A stretch of DNA of 64,000 nucleotides. Source: Anseranas semipalmata (taxonomy: Eukaryota > Chordata > Aves > Anseriformes > Anseranatidae). This document shows, piece after piece, positions 50,301 through 60,385 of the stretch. Both the position numbers and the translations under genes were made by a program. The stretch spans positions 62,820 through 126,819 of the forward strand of contig VXAA01004021.1 in assembly GCA_013399115.1 (NCBI GenBank), given 5' to 3'. Numbering within the stretch: the first letter of the stretch is position 1; the number at the start of each line of letters is the position of its first letter. The notes beneath the pieces were generated by a model, which saw nothing but the letters and a program-made list of their open reading frames with translations, made no database searches and had not been told where the DNA came from.

Positions 50301-51837
50301 CCAAAGGCAACAGTAAGGTACCCAGATTTTGAGAAAATAAAACCATTTATATCCTTGCAGGAAGGCCAAGAAACCTAGTTCTAAGTACACTTGTGTTAAT
50401 CTTTCAGTCTGTGCAATTGAATGCAAGGAAATAAAGCCCATTTGGAAAGGTAAATTTTAAATATTACCTCACTTATTTTAAAATACTACAAAAACTTTAA
50501 GAATAATCAAAAAGACTAGATTTTACAGCAGCACAGTTATAGTGTTTTAGATGACTGTGGCAAGATCTTGGCCTCATGAAATCATGGTTAAATTTCTTCT
50601 AGCTACATAATTTTTTTCTTCAAAACAGAAAACTCTTATTCCCGTCAAATGGAATTCAGTCTCCAATTTCTAAAGCTAAAAGGTGTGCCAATCACTTCAT
50701 CAGCTGTTATCTTTCAGATACACGTAAGAAGATCTTTCAGCCTTTATGCTTAGTCACAAAAGAAACTCCATACAGTAGCCAACAACCATCTTTTAATAAT
50801 GCAAGGACATTTGGCCTCTTCATTATTTTTACCAGATATTTCACAGCGTATTCAGAGGTGAAACTGCCCCACTGTCAGGGATACAAAGCTTTAAGGTGTT
50901 TTTGTATTTTTTGCTCAGAAGATTTGTGAGACTGAGGTTGAGCAATTACTCTTACAACATGGTGTTTTTTAGCTTTTTGTGTACTTGGTGATGGAGACCC
51001 AACTGTGTTTAGCTGTACCAGTCACCTTGTCCAAGTTCACTGTGCTACTGGTGCAGCAGCCATAACACTGTGGACTACACTGTAGTGACTACAATGCAAC
51101 CAATGCACACCACAAGGCTGTGGAGATTCTTGATCTTTCAAGGAACAGAAAGGAATAGAGACTGGGAATTGGGAGGATAAAGCTCAAAATAGTAGAAGAT
51201 AGAGAAAAAGTAAGTAAGCTCTCTGCATTTACCTGCACATACTTGGTCTTTTCCATTACATCAAAACTATGTACAATATACCATAGCACACTCATTTTTA
51301 CAGGCAAAAGTTGTAGATATTGTAGTAGCTCACTTTCCAGCCCTCCTTTCTTAATCTCCTTCCCATATGTTAGGGAAGTCAGTGGTGCAGAAACAGATCC
51401 TCTGTGCACAAAGTTTATGCATCAAGCAACTGAACGTATTAGTAGGGAAAGGCAGCTGAGAACCACTTTTATCACTTCCCCAGACCCAGATCAGCCAGTG
51501 TCTCAAAGTGTCTGGAGAGATGAGGGAGCAGTAATCTGCCTTTCCTCTGCCTGCAGAGGCCTCATGGAAAAAGCTGTGCTGGCCGAAATCTGGAAGGAAC
51601 TAAGATGATTTTGCCTTTCCAGAGAAATAGTACCTTGATATCAGCCAGGTTCTCCTGGTCTATGTGCTCACACTTGTTGTTCTCTCTCCTCTTGCCATGT
51701 GGCTTTATTTATTTTGCAGTCAAACCCCATTGGAAAGTCTGTTCAACCAAACACAGTTTCAATCAATCCAGTTTTTAACCTAGCTGTTGGTTTGAAATTT
51801 GCATTTCATTGGATTCCCACCACCACCACCAATTTTT

Positions 51838-51920
51838 TGTATGTGTACATATGTATATATACCTGCATTGTGTGCATACATATATGTACATATACACATA
51901 CGTGCACACACATATTAAAT
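51838..51920. repeat. Alternating purine-pyrimidine TG/TA tract
   Basis: About 80 bp of degenerate (TG)n/(TA)n/(CA)n with many ATGTACAT-type words. Alternating tracts of this kind favour Z-DNA or cruciform structure and mutate quickly. It is best described as a compound imperfect microsatellite. Confidence 0.8.
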
Positions 51921-52095
51921 ATAAAAATCTGTTACTAGCATTATTGATCAATTAAAGTGATGTCTGTTCAGTGACCTCTCATCTCAGGGACTGCTTGCAT
52001 CTGGAAAAAACTGCAGAGCAGTGTGACATTCTTGCCAGCCTTCCCCCTTAGCTCTCCCTCACACCTTCATTCATCACTGCTATCCCCTTTTTCAG

Positions 52096-52336
52096 TGCAC
52101 TAATGTGCTGGGCTACTGCACAGATCCATGCAGGCTCTGTCTGAAGCAGAAACTTTTGGGACCTGCATTAAGTGAGCTACTACTGTCTGAGGAACCTGGC
52201 CATGTATTCAGTAGCATTCTCCCACTGCTAGAAGAGCCTGTGTTGTTACATGAACAGGAGGACAATGGCCTGACTTCCTCCCTTCCAGTGTCTGTGTCTG
52301 AAAAGCGAAAACCCAGGCTGTGCTGGATGCGTGCAG
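52096..52336 (+). other. Candidate coding exon, Cys-rich start (unassigned)
   Basis: A long pyrimidine tract (CCTTCCCCCTTAGCTCTCCC) precedes an acceptor TATCCCCTTTTTCAG ending at 52095. The frame is open in phase 0 for 80 codons, to a donor-like CGTGCAG|GTCATA at 52336/52337. Without splicing it runs on to a stop at 52381-52383. The peptide starts CTNVLGYCTDPCRLCLKQK, with four cysteines, then is Leu/Glu-rich (LLSEEPGHVFSSILPLLEEP) and ends basic (SEKRKPRLCWMR). Base composition is richer in G+C than the flanks. I do not recognise a family. No partner exons are evident, so confidence is low. Confidence 0.25.
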
Positions 52337-53055
52337 GTCATATGGAGAGAGAGGAGCTGGAATGGAAAACCTTTCCATTTTGAAATGTTTTCTTTTTCAG
52401 TGCAAACTCATTCAAATTAGTTCAGCATCAGTGAATCAGATGGCTATGGGCCTCGACTGGAAAATCATAAATTTGAACTAAAATATATTATGGCTTAACT
52501 CCATGCTGCTAATGCTTATGTACATGCTTGAACTGGAACTTCCCTGATTCAAGCAACCAGTGAGGTTAACATGAATTAAGTGTTTACACTTATATTAATA
52601 TTTGCTGAGGTCTAGGGTCTTGATTCAGTAAGCAATCTCCTCTTCAGTTCAGGCATAATCTTTGGTCATTAGTGTCCTGGCCTAATGTGCTACAAAGATG
52701 CTATCTGGAGGGTGAGACAAAACACCTAATTTTGCTTCATATTTGCAACGCATTAAGCACGCATATCTGGCTATTGACCTTATCTCTTATATTGACCTAT
52801 ACCTGACTCTTGGCATCTTCTTACAACATGATCATTCGTGTGAACGTTTAGGATGGGTTCACAGGTGTTTTAAGCAGATAACTCCAGCCAAATTGCTTTG
52901 AAGGTGCCTAAATTCCAAATGTGGTTCCTTGGCTTGGCTGCTTTCAGACCCTGAAAGCAGTTCCATTTTCTGTCAGTGAGATTCCTCAACCTTAACACAA
53001 CATATCTCAATCTAATACTGGTCTGCTTCTCTCATCTGATCTGGGAATTGGTTTT

Positions 53056-53087
53056 GGAGCACTTCTCTAATGGAGCACTTCTCTAAT
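53056..53087. repeat. 16-bp exact tandem duplication
   Basis: The unit GGAGCACTTCTCTAAT occurs twice head to tail with no difference. It looks like a recent local duplication. Confidence 0.95.
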
Positions 53088-53680
53088 GAAGTCTCCCCAT
53101 AGTAGAAGTACTTCCAACTTTTTGCCTCAGATCATTTTGCCTCAGCTCCGTTCTCCTCTTTCCACTGGAAAAGTTCTTATCTGGAGTATGAGAAGATCAC
53201 ACTCAATTCCATCCTACTCTGAAAGGCCTTTGCATGTCCCACATATTTAGCTGTGAATACCATAAATAGCAGGCAGTAGAATACTCTGTGATCCTATTTG
53301 ATGATCTGAATAATAAACTGCTGTGAATAATTGCAAGTTCATTAGGTCAGAGAGAGAGAATGCACTGTAAAACACTGCTTTTTGCCATAGGCTGTCTCAA
53401 AATATGTAATACTCATGTAGTTTAATGGTTGTCCATGAGGTAAGAAATACTGCTTTTACTTCTTACAGACAAAGGAAAGGAATCAAATCTCACATTCTTC
53501 CTTCTCTGGTCCTGTTTCTGCTAGCCCCATATTGCTGCAGAAAGGTCACCGTCACTGCAGTCTGTGTAAATTTAGCACAGCACAGGCAGCTGGCACTGGA
53601 AGAGAGCTCAAGATGGTGAATTCTGATCAAAAATCACCAATTCCCTACAGTTTGGAGACTGGAAAGAGGTGGAATTTCAG

Positions 53681-53755
53681 ATAATATTATAATATATGTT
53701 AATATATAGTATACAATATACTTACTATATGTATGTTATATGTATATAATTATAG
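53681..53755. repeat. TA-rich low-complexity block
   Basis: Seventy-five bp of degenerate TATAATAT words with almost no G or C. An imperfect (TA)n-type repeat. Confidence 0.8.
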
Positions 53756-54414
53756 CTGCACTGGCTTTTGTGGATCCAGTTGATAAGGATTTTGACCTCT
53801 TCGCATATTGTGAGAGGAGTGTAGGACTCTTACCTTTCAGGCAGTGGAGTTCACTAGGACATCTAAAAGAGAGATGCTGAAGTACAACACTGAAAATCCC
53901 ATCCTGAGCATCAGTCTTCTAGAAGCTTAATTCCTTTTGATTCAAAATAGTCTAGGTGCTTTTTAAAAGCTTAACCCTGCAATCTTAGGTCATAGTCTCT
54001 TCAGGGCAGGGACCTGTTATTTCTACTGGCTGCAGAGCAATATCTATTCCCAGAGTTTACAATAATAGTGAATCCAATGGTATTCTGCTACTTACTATCA
54101 ACCTAAATACAAAGCTTACACCTGGCCTAGAAGTGTTTGTTTATTTCATGTTTCCTCTCTGCAAAGACCGTTATACTTTGTCAGAGAGCTAAAGCTTCAT
54201 CGCTATCTCCCTCCAATGGTAAACTTTGGTAATTTCTTTTGCAGAAAGAAAACAAGTATTCAAAGATATTATAGCACTCACTGTTTATGGATTTGTTTCC
54301 AATCTGATAAGTAGAGGGAGAGATTGACAATTTCAAAAGTCGAATGCTCGTTAGAACATGCAGTCACTTTGAAAGAACAATTCGCATTTATCACCTAAAT
54401 ATGTTTTTACATAT

Positions 54415-54810
54415 GATAGAATCAGAGTGTCATTTGGGCTGAGTGGGAGCTCAGTAGGTCTCTAGTCCCACCCATTGCTCCCTGCAGGGCCAGCCGTGCG
54501 GTCAGACCAGGTTGCTCACAGTGTGCCCACTCAGGTGTGGAAACCCCCAAGGAGCGCCCTCACCACAAAAAAGCTTTCCCTGACTGTACCCGGCCCGAGC
54601 TTCTCTTTCCACGTTGCGCCCGTTGCCTGTTGGCCTCCCACCCCGCACCACGGGCTGTGTTGCCTCCACCGCCTCCCCACAGGGGCTGGGGGCCGCTGGC
54701 AGCCCCCCGGCGTGGTCTCTTCCCAGCACCATCCCTCAGCCTCCGCACACCCTCCTTCCTGCCCTGGGAGCCCCGACTGGAGGCAGTGTCCACACACAGT
54801 CTGATGAGTG
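54415..54810 (-). mobile_element. CR1 LINE, CpG-rich 5'-truncated copy
   Basis: The plus strand starts ATAGAATCAGAG, the degenerate 3' octamer end of a minus-strand CR1. It continues through CAGACCAGGTTGCTCACAGT and CAAGGAGCGCCCTCACCAC to the region that in CR1 encodes the ORF2 C-terminus. It is much richer in G+C and CpG than anything around it. Several frames are open through it, as expected in G+C-rich DNA; none is a new gene. The subfamily differs from the copies at 14672 and 18511. The 5' limit near 54810 is approximate. Confidence 0.82.
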
Positions 54811-54824
54811 ATGAGCAGAAAGAT

Positions 54825-54887
54825 GGCATAATCTAGTAGCTGTGCTACTAGATGTGTTTTGTGGTTGATACCACAAAACATCATGCC
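54825..54887. repeat. Clustered inverted repeats, three-way-junction fold
   Basis: Two perfect hairpins lie side by side. ATCTAGTAGC and GCTACTAGAT (54831-54840, 54844-54853) have a 3-nt loop. TGTTTTGTGGT and ACCACAAAACA (54855-54865, 54870-54880) have a 4-nt loop. They are enclosed by a 5-bp closing stem, GGCAT (54825-54829) with ATGCC (54883-54887). The arrangement folds on either strand. It is not a tRNA, and I cannot match it to a known RNA. It sits immediately past the 5' end of the CR1 copy. Confidence 0.75.
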
Positions 54888-57800
54888 TTAGAAGACCTGA
54901 TCATATTTTTTCCATGCCAACATAAGTAGCAGGACATCTCCCTCCTCCCAACATCTGGATGAAGACAGCTGGCAGTGGGGCCCCACCAGTGGCTGGAGGG
55001 CAGGGGACAGTCACCTCTCCCTGCCTGCAGGGAGAAGCACTCCCAGCCCTTTCCTTTCAGGGTGTGAAGAGGGGCTGTGCCAGGGCAGAAGCTTGCACTC
55101 AGAGCATGTGTCTTTTACTGAAAATGTGGAAAATATGAATGTAGCTCAGCTGAGAACACAGAACACACAAGTCAAGGTCAGGTCTTGCTGTGGTTTCACC
55201 ATTTCCTGGTAGCAGTGGCAAGAATTTCCATGCTTTTTGGATCTGATTTTCATTTGGAAAGTATGTAAATGGCTATTTTCATTGCTTGTACCAGCTTAGT
55301 CAGAAACTCATGCTGAGGAAGATGGGCATTTTCCAGAATTTTCATAAATAGTGAAGCCATCATAGTTCACTCCAGAGATGCTAGAAGAGAGAGAAGATTT
55401 GGCAGCATAGTTTTGAAACAGCCCAGTGTGGCAGAGTTACTGGCTGTGATGATACAGTGTGTGACTCTGGGAGGCCTGCAAGAGGTAGCAAAAGCCATGG
55501 TATTGGACTCCAAAGCATCCTTATTACTGGCCCCAAATTCTGCTCTAGTTACTGTTATCCTCTTCTCCTCAAGTCTTTCTGTGGTTTAGTCAGTAACATG
55601 GTAATCTAGTAAATAATAAACCACCAAGAATAACACATTTCAAATGGTGTAGAGATTTGGAATATCAAGTGTTCATTATGAAGTTTCTGCAAATAGGTTG
55701 AAAGATACATATAGAGCTTGCAACTTCTAGGATTAAAACTTTGTGCATATGTGTGTGCACGTACATTGTAAGACATGCAGTAAAATTTGAGGGATAATTT
55801 ATTCACAAAATCTAATTTGACAAAATAAACTTTTCAGAAACACCTCTGAGAATTACAAGTCTCAGTTGCAGTGACTGCCAATGAGATTGAAGCATCACTC
55901 CAGCTGTCTCTAACAAAGTCATCATCTATGAAATACTCAAACATCTTCAAATCTCAAAATTTAAATGTGGAGAAAGAAAAAACACTGCAAGAACAGGCTA
56001 AGTAAAGCATTTTTGTGCCTATGGTGAAATAAAACTATGACTTTCCTCCTCCCCCTACCCTCAGCAGGCAGGAAGCTCAAGACAGCATCAATAAAACTGA
56101 AGAATCAAGACATTTTGCAGAAGGCATCTGACTGTCTGAAATACGTGGGGAAGCCAACTTTGCAGACTTCTCTCTGTTAGAAGAAATCTAAAAACCTCAG
56201 TCCCTCTTCCTTAGCACCTGTAACTTGTGGAGGTTAGGATCCCTGAGGTGGCTGACACAAGCCAGCTGTGCCTGGCATGAAGCAGGTGTGCTGGGCTTTA
56301 CCAGATGTGCTTAGGCTTTACCAAATACCTAACACAAGAGCTACCCTACTGCAACATGCAAGCTTAGGAAATGGTTCCCCTTCTTTTTCTCTCCTAAAAT
56401 GCTAATTTCCTCATGGCAACAGAGCAGGTCTGTCTTCTGATTGCTCCATAACATGATCCTCTATCAGCTGATCCAAGACAATGCCTCTGAAGACACAACA
56501 CTACAGTGTTCCCAGGTTAGATCAATAAATAACAGATAAGATAGAGCACACTATCTATTTCTTGCAGGTAAATTGCTCTGGGCTGAACACTGAGTATGTA
56601 GTGAGCTAGATGTTGTTTTTCTCACTATCTCTTTTCATGTCTTTGATCTGCTGATGTTATTGACTGTCCCACTTCCTCCTGCATCGTTCTGTGATAAGTC
56701 AGTCTTAGAAAGAAAAATATGTCAAATCTAAAGGACACCCTATTTAAAATTCTTGTGGTATGAAGATCTATCTCCCAGACTTTCACTGTTGACTAATCAT
56801 GTTTAAAAGCCTCAACATTTCAAAATTGTACTATTTCACAAAAACTGATATATAGACTGAATTCAGGAACAATCCAGTATATTAACATGGAATAATATAG
56901 ACTACAAGGGTGCAGTATTAATTGAGCACCCAACCCTAATTTAATGTTCACCCTTAATAACTGATTATTTTTACTAACATTACTTACTATTATAAATGGT
57001 AAATCATAAATTGTAAATAAACAGTAATGTGAAGCTCCAGTTTTATGTCAGCAGTCTAAGTAATTGTGAGGAAGTGCTCATCCTAGGTAGAAAACTTTTG
57101 TTAGGATTAATGTTATTATATCTTGTAGAAGGAAATAGATACCTCTCTGTCTAAGAAAGAAAAGGGATGCCTGTCTGAAGGCCAAAGATGTTGGCATTTT
57201 CAAGTGAGGAGGTACATAAAAAATTCAAGCTGTGACCAGTATTTCCTAGCTCTAGGGTCTTCCCCACTGTACATTTCCCATGGTCTGAATAGCTTCCTAA
57301 TTACTTTCCCTAGTAAATTTTCACACTGAGCAACCTAAGCTGTATGACAGTAAAAAATATGGTGATACTTAAACAAGAACAGATTCTCAGTGAGAACATT
57401 CAGTCTCTAACTTAAAATACTATTAATGAACATATGCTGGTAATTTTATATGAAGCAATCTGGGCACATGTACATTTTATGATATCTTTTAATGACAATA
57501 ATATAATATCTTTTAATGAGCACTATTAGTCCACAGTGAAAGTCTGGGAGATATTTCTAATGACAAACAGAAGGGATTACATATCTAAGCAAACAACACT
57601 AATGATTTGTTTTCTTGCTGATGTAAAACTTGCTAAATGGATGTGTGGCCAGTCGATGTGGTACCTTCCTGTCCATACTCTGACCTGTCTTCTCTCCAGC
57701 ACTGAAGTTAAATATTGCTTGAATTTTAACTGCTCTGAGCTGAGATCCTGTCTGATGTGTTTGAGAAAATTTCAGAACAATAGTATTCCAACCTTTAAAA

Positions 57801-59514
57801 GAAATACATTATACTTTATTCAGTATACAATTTATAGTTTATGTAATACATGATATGTCAGCAGAAATACATTACAAAGTGTTTTTCAAAGGAGCAGAGC
57901 AAATAGGAAGAGAGTCTAAAGAGAAATACCACGCTAAACAAGCAGTTAAAGGTCTGTCCGAGTCCTGCCATGGGTGGCTCTGAAACACATTATAGCACAT
58001 AGTGTTCTCTATGGCAGGATCCAGCAGACTTACAAGAGAGCAAATATTTATTTCACAAATTTGGACCCTGTGGTGGAATATAAACATTTTGTATGTTGCT
58101 CGTAGCACATTATCGCAGATCCAATATTACATTTCTCAGAAATCAATCAACTAGTATGCATTTTGTACTGAGATCCAGGATAGGCTAGGAGTAAGAATAC
58201 TATGTATTTTGATGATAATCCAAATATAAGTATAGGTGTATCCCCCAGCAGCCTGTTAGAGCTCTGAGTAATTTGAGCACTGGCCAATCACATCAGTATT
58301 GTACTGTTTACGGTCCATTCCTCACATTCATAGCCAGCCCTGGAGTCGGCTCTTTTTGGATGGTCCAAGTGAGCTGGGTGTTCTTGGCCAAGGAACGGGT
58401 GTTTTTCCACAGCTGGGACAGGAAGGACTCAAGTGGGTACTCATGAATGGGAGGAGATTTGGACAGGTTTCCACAGCTGGAAGGAGGTAACTTCTGGTCA
58501 GTGGTAAGCTGAAGATCTATATGCACATGTCTTTCAGGGAAGAAGTGACAGAAACCCTGGCAGAGACCACACTTATATCTCCTCTGAAAAGTCTGGTATT
58601 TGAGATGCCACCTGGAGGTCTTGACTGAGAGTCATGAGGGGTCTGTAGTTTTGCATGTCTCCAGAGATACATCCACAATGGGGGAGAACATCAGGTGTGA
58701 TCTCTAAAAAAATCTGAGATGCATAGCAGTGCACCACATCTAATGCCATACTAACCCCCATCCATTTGCTCTGTTTTCCATTCATTAGAGGCAACGCTTC
58801 CTCACCCACAGCACAACACTTTGACCTTCTCATTGAAGTATCAGATGACTGAAAAACATTCCCTGTGACCACAAGGAGCATCCATTTTATAAGCTGAAAC
58901 AAAATATCGCATTGGTCTTAAAAAATGTTATTCAACCCATGTTAAACCCAGGTGTGCAGTGGACTGTGTAAAAAATCTATGGCATGAATTGCATGAAGGA
59001 CTATGAAAGGAATTATTTTTGTTCTCAAATAATTTGTAGCTTAGGAATAGCTACAAATCACTCTTTGTGTTACCATACAACGTAATAGAGGAACTGTTTA
59101 TAATTTTGTTTTCCACAGATCTAGTTCCCATCACCTCTTCTGAACCAGCCATCTGCAAGTTTTTGCAGTTTTTCATGCTCTGCCATAGCTCACCAGATCA
59201 CTATCTCTGGCTTAATCCTATTTGTGAGCCATTTTAATTCTTGGCTGCACTCATGGCATCCACAGCACAAATTAGGGCAAAATTACAAGCTATTCTAACT
59301 TGCAGTCTCCCATCCATGATACTAAACTTTTCTGTTACCTTGAACTGGCCAGGAGCAGACCACCCTTTCTCATCCTAATGTCACAAATCCCAGGAGAAGT
59401 AGAGTAAGGCACTAAAAGACCACTTGAGTTCATTTAATAATGCTCTTGTTGTGAAGAACTTCCCCAGAGACATTATTAGGGGAATACTGAAGACTGTTGG
59501 TGTTTATGCAGGCA
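54888..59514. other. Unique non-coding stretch
   Basis: No gene is recognised. The first 200 bp stay G+C-rich, then the sequence turns AT-rich. A 13-bp direct repeat, TTTCCACAGCTGG, lies at 58404-58416 and 58468-58480. Open frames are short and featureless. Confidence 0.5.
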
Positions 59515-59783
59515 TAATCACAAAATGGTCTGAGTTCAAAGGAACCTTAAAGATCATCTAGTGCCAACCCCCCTGCCATGGGCAGGGACACCTCCCACTA
59601 GACCAGGTTGCTCAAAGCCCCATCCAGCCTGGTCTTGAACACCTCCAGAGATGGGGCAACCACAACTTCCCTGGGCAACCTATTCCAGGGCCTCACCACC
59701 CTCATAGTAAAAAATTTCTTCCTTACATCTAATCTAAAGTTACCCTCTTTCAGTTTAAAACCATTATCCCTTATCCTATTGTT
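59515..59783 (-). mobile_element. CR1 LINE, 5'-truncated copy (~269 bp)
   Basis: The plus strand shows the 3' UTR block CCCTGCCATGGGCAGGGACA and then ACTAGACCAGGTTGCTCAAA, CCATCCAGCCTGGTCTTGAA and AACCTATTCCAGGGCCTCAC. This is the same arrangement as the minus-strand copy at 14672-15138, so the two belong to one subfamily. The 3' terminal octamer is degraded (AATCACAAAATGG), so it is probably older. Similarity ends at about 59783 (CCTATTGTTAGGA). Confidence 0.93.
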
Positions 59784-60031
59784 AGGATCTAAGTAACCTT
59801 TTGGATACCCTCTTCCTACTGACTATGGAGGAAATCTAATGGACTTCTGCTGCTCTTCACCATCCACTCTCATCTTTCCCACCTTAAACAACTTTATATT
59901 ATCAGCAAACTTAGGCACTTCACTTCTCAGCCTCTTTCCAGAGCATTTCTGGATATGCTGAAAAATGCACAGATGCTTGCAGTACTCCATTAATGGTCTC
60001 TTCTGTTGTGAAATGTTAGCACAACTCTCTG

Positions 60032-60150
60032 AATATTATATATATAATATGTAATATATAATATATAACACATAATATAATATATATATAATATATAACG
60101 TATAATATATACTATATACTATGTATTATATACTATATAATATTATATAT
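60032..60150. repeat. TA-rich low-complexity block (119 bp)
   Basis: Nearly pure A/T made of ATATAATATATAAC-type words with overlapping palindromes. Degenerate (TA)n arrays of this length can extrude cruciforms and are hard to assemble. Confidence 0.88.
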
Positions 60151-60337
60151 CGTAATTTTGTCCTTAGCTGAAGCTAAGTGGTGGTTCATAAGGGTGGTAA
60201 TTCCACTCTTCCATGAAAAAATCACCAATAGTATCTAAAAATGTGGATCCAGCTTCATGTCCCATTGCAACATTTTTCTAATCTATATGGTAACTGGAGA
60301 ATCCCATTACATTTAAGTGCTGTACCCTCAGTGTGTC

Positions 60338-60385
60338 TCTGATCTCCTGCTGCCACCCAGGTCAGTAGGGCAGCAGGAGATCAGA
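60338..60385. repeat. Perfect 17-bp inverted repeat, 14-nt loop
   Basis: TCTGATCTCCTGCTGCC at 60338-60354 is the exact reverse complement of 60369-60385, with a 14-base spacer. The arms are G+C-balanced inside AT-rich DNA. The perfect stem is shorter than a microRNA precursor's and does not extend beyond the arms. Confidence 0.9.

Larger units (their letters stand above)
45162..52095. other. Unique non-coding stretch (with isolated open frames)
   Basis: No gene is recognised with confidence. There is a purine tract at 46007-46054, a T16-type run at 47704-47719 and a 10-bp minisatellite at 47341-47370. The longest open frame on minus (46880-46461, about 140 codons) contains a splice-acceptor-like TTTCCTCTTTTTCAG. 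Short open frames on minus at 51409-51089 and 49685-49395 end near donor-like sites (CAGGTAAAT and AAGGTACGTG), but there is no consistent exon chain. Confidence 0.45.
52337..54414. other. Unique AT-rich non-coding stretch
   Basis: No gene is recognised. There is an exact 16-bp tandem duplication at 53056-53087 and a TA-rich block at 53681-53755. Nothing else stands out. Confidence 0.5.

Noticed and set aside
54475..54884. Five overlapping frames (65-117 codons) on both strands near 54.5-54.9 kb.
   Set aside because: G+C-rich CR1 sequence has few stop codons in any frame. No frame stands out and none has a start or splice context.
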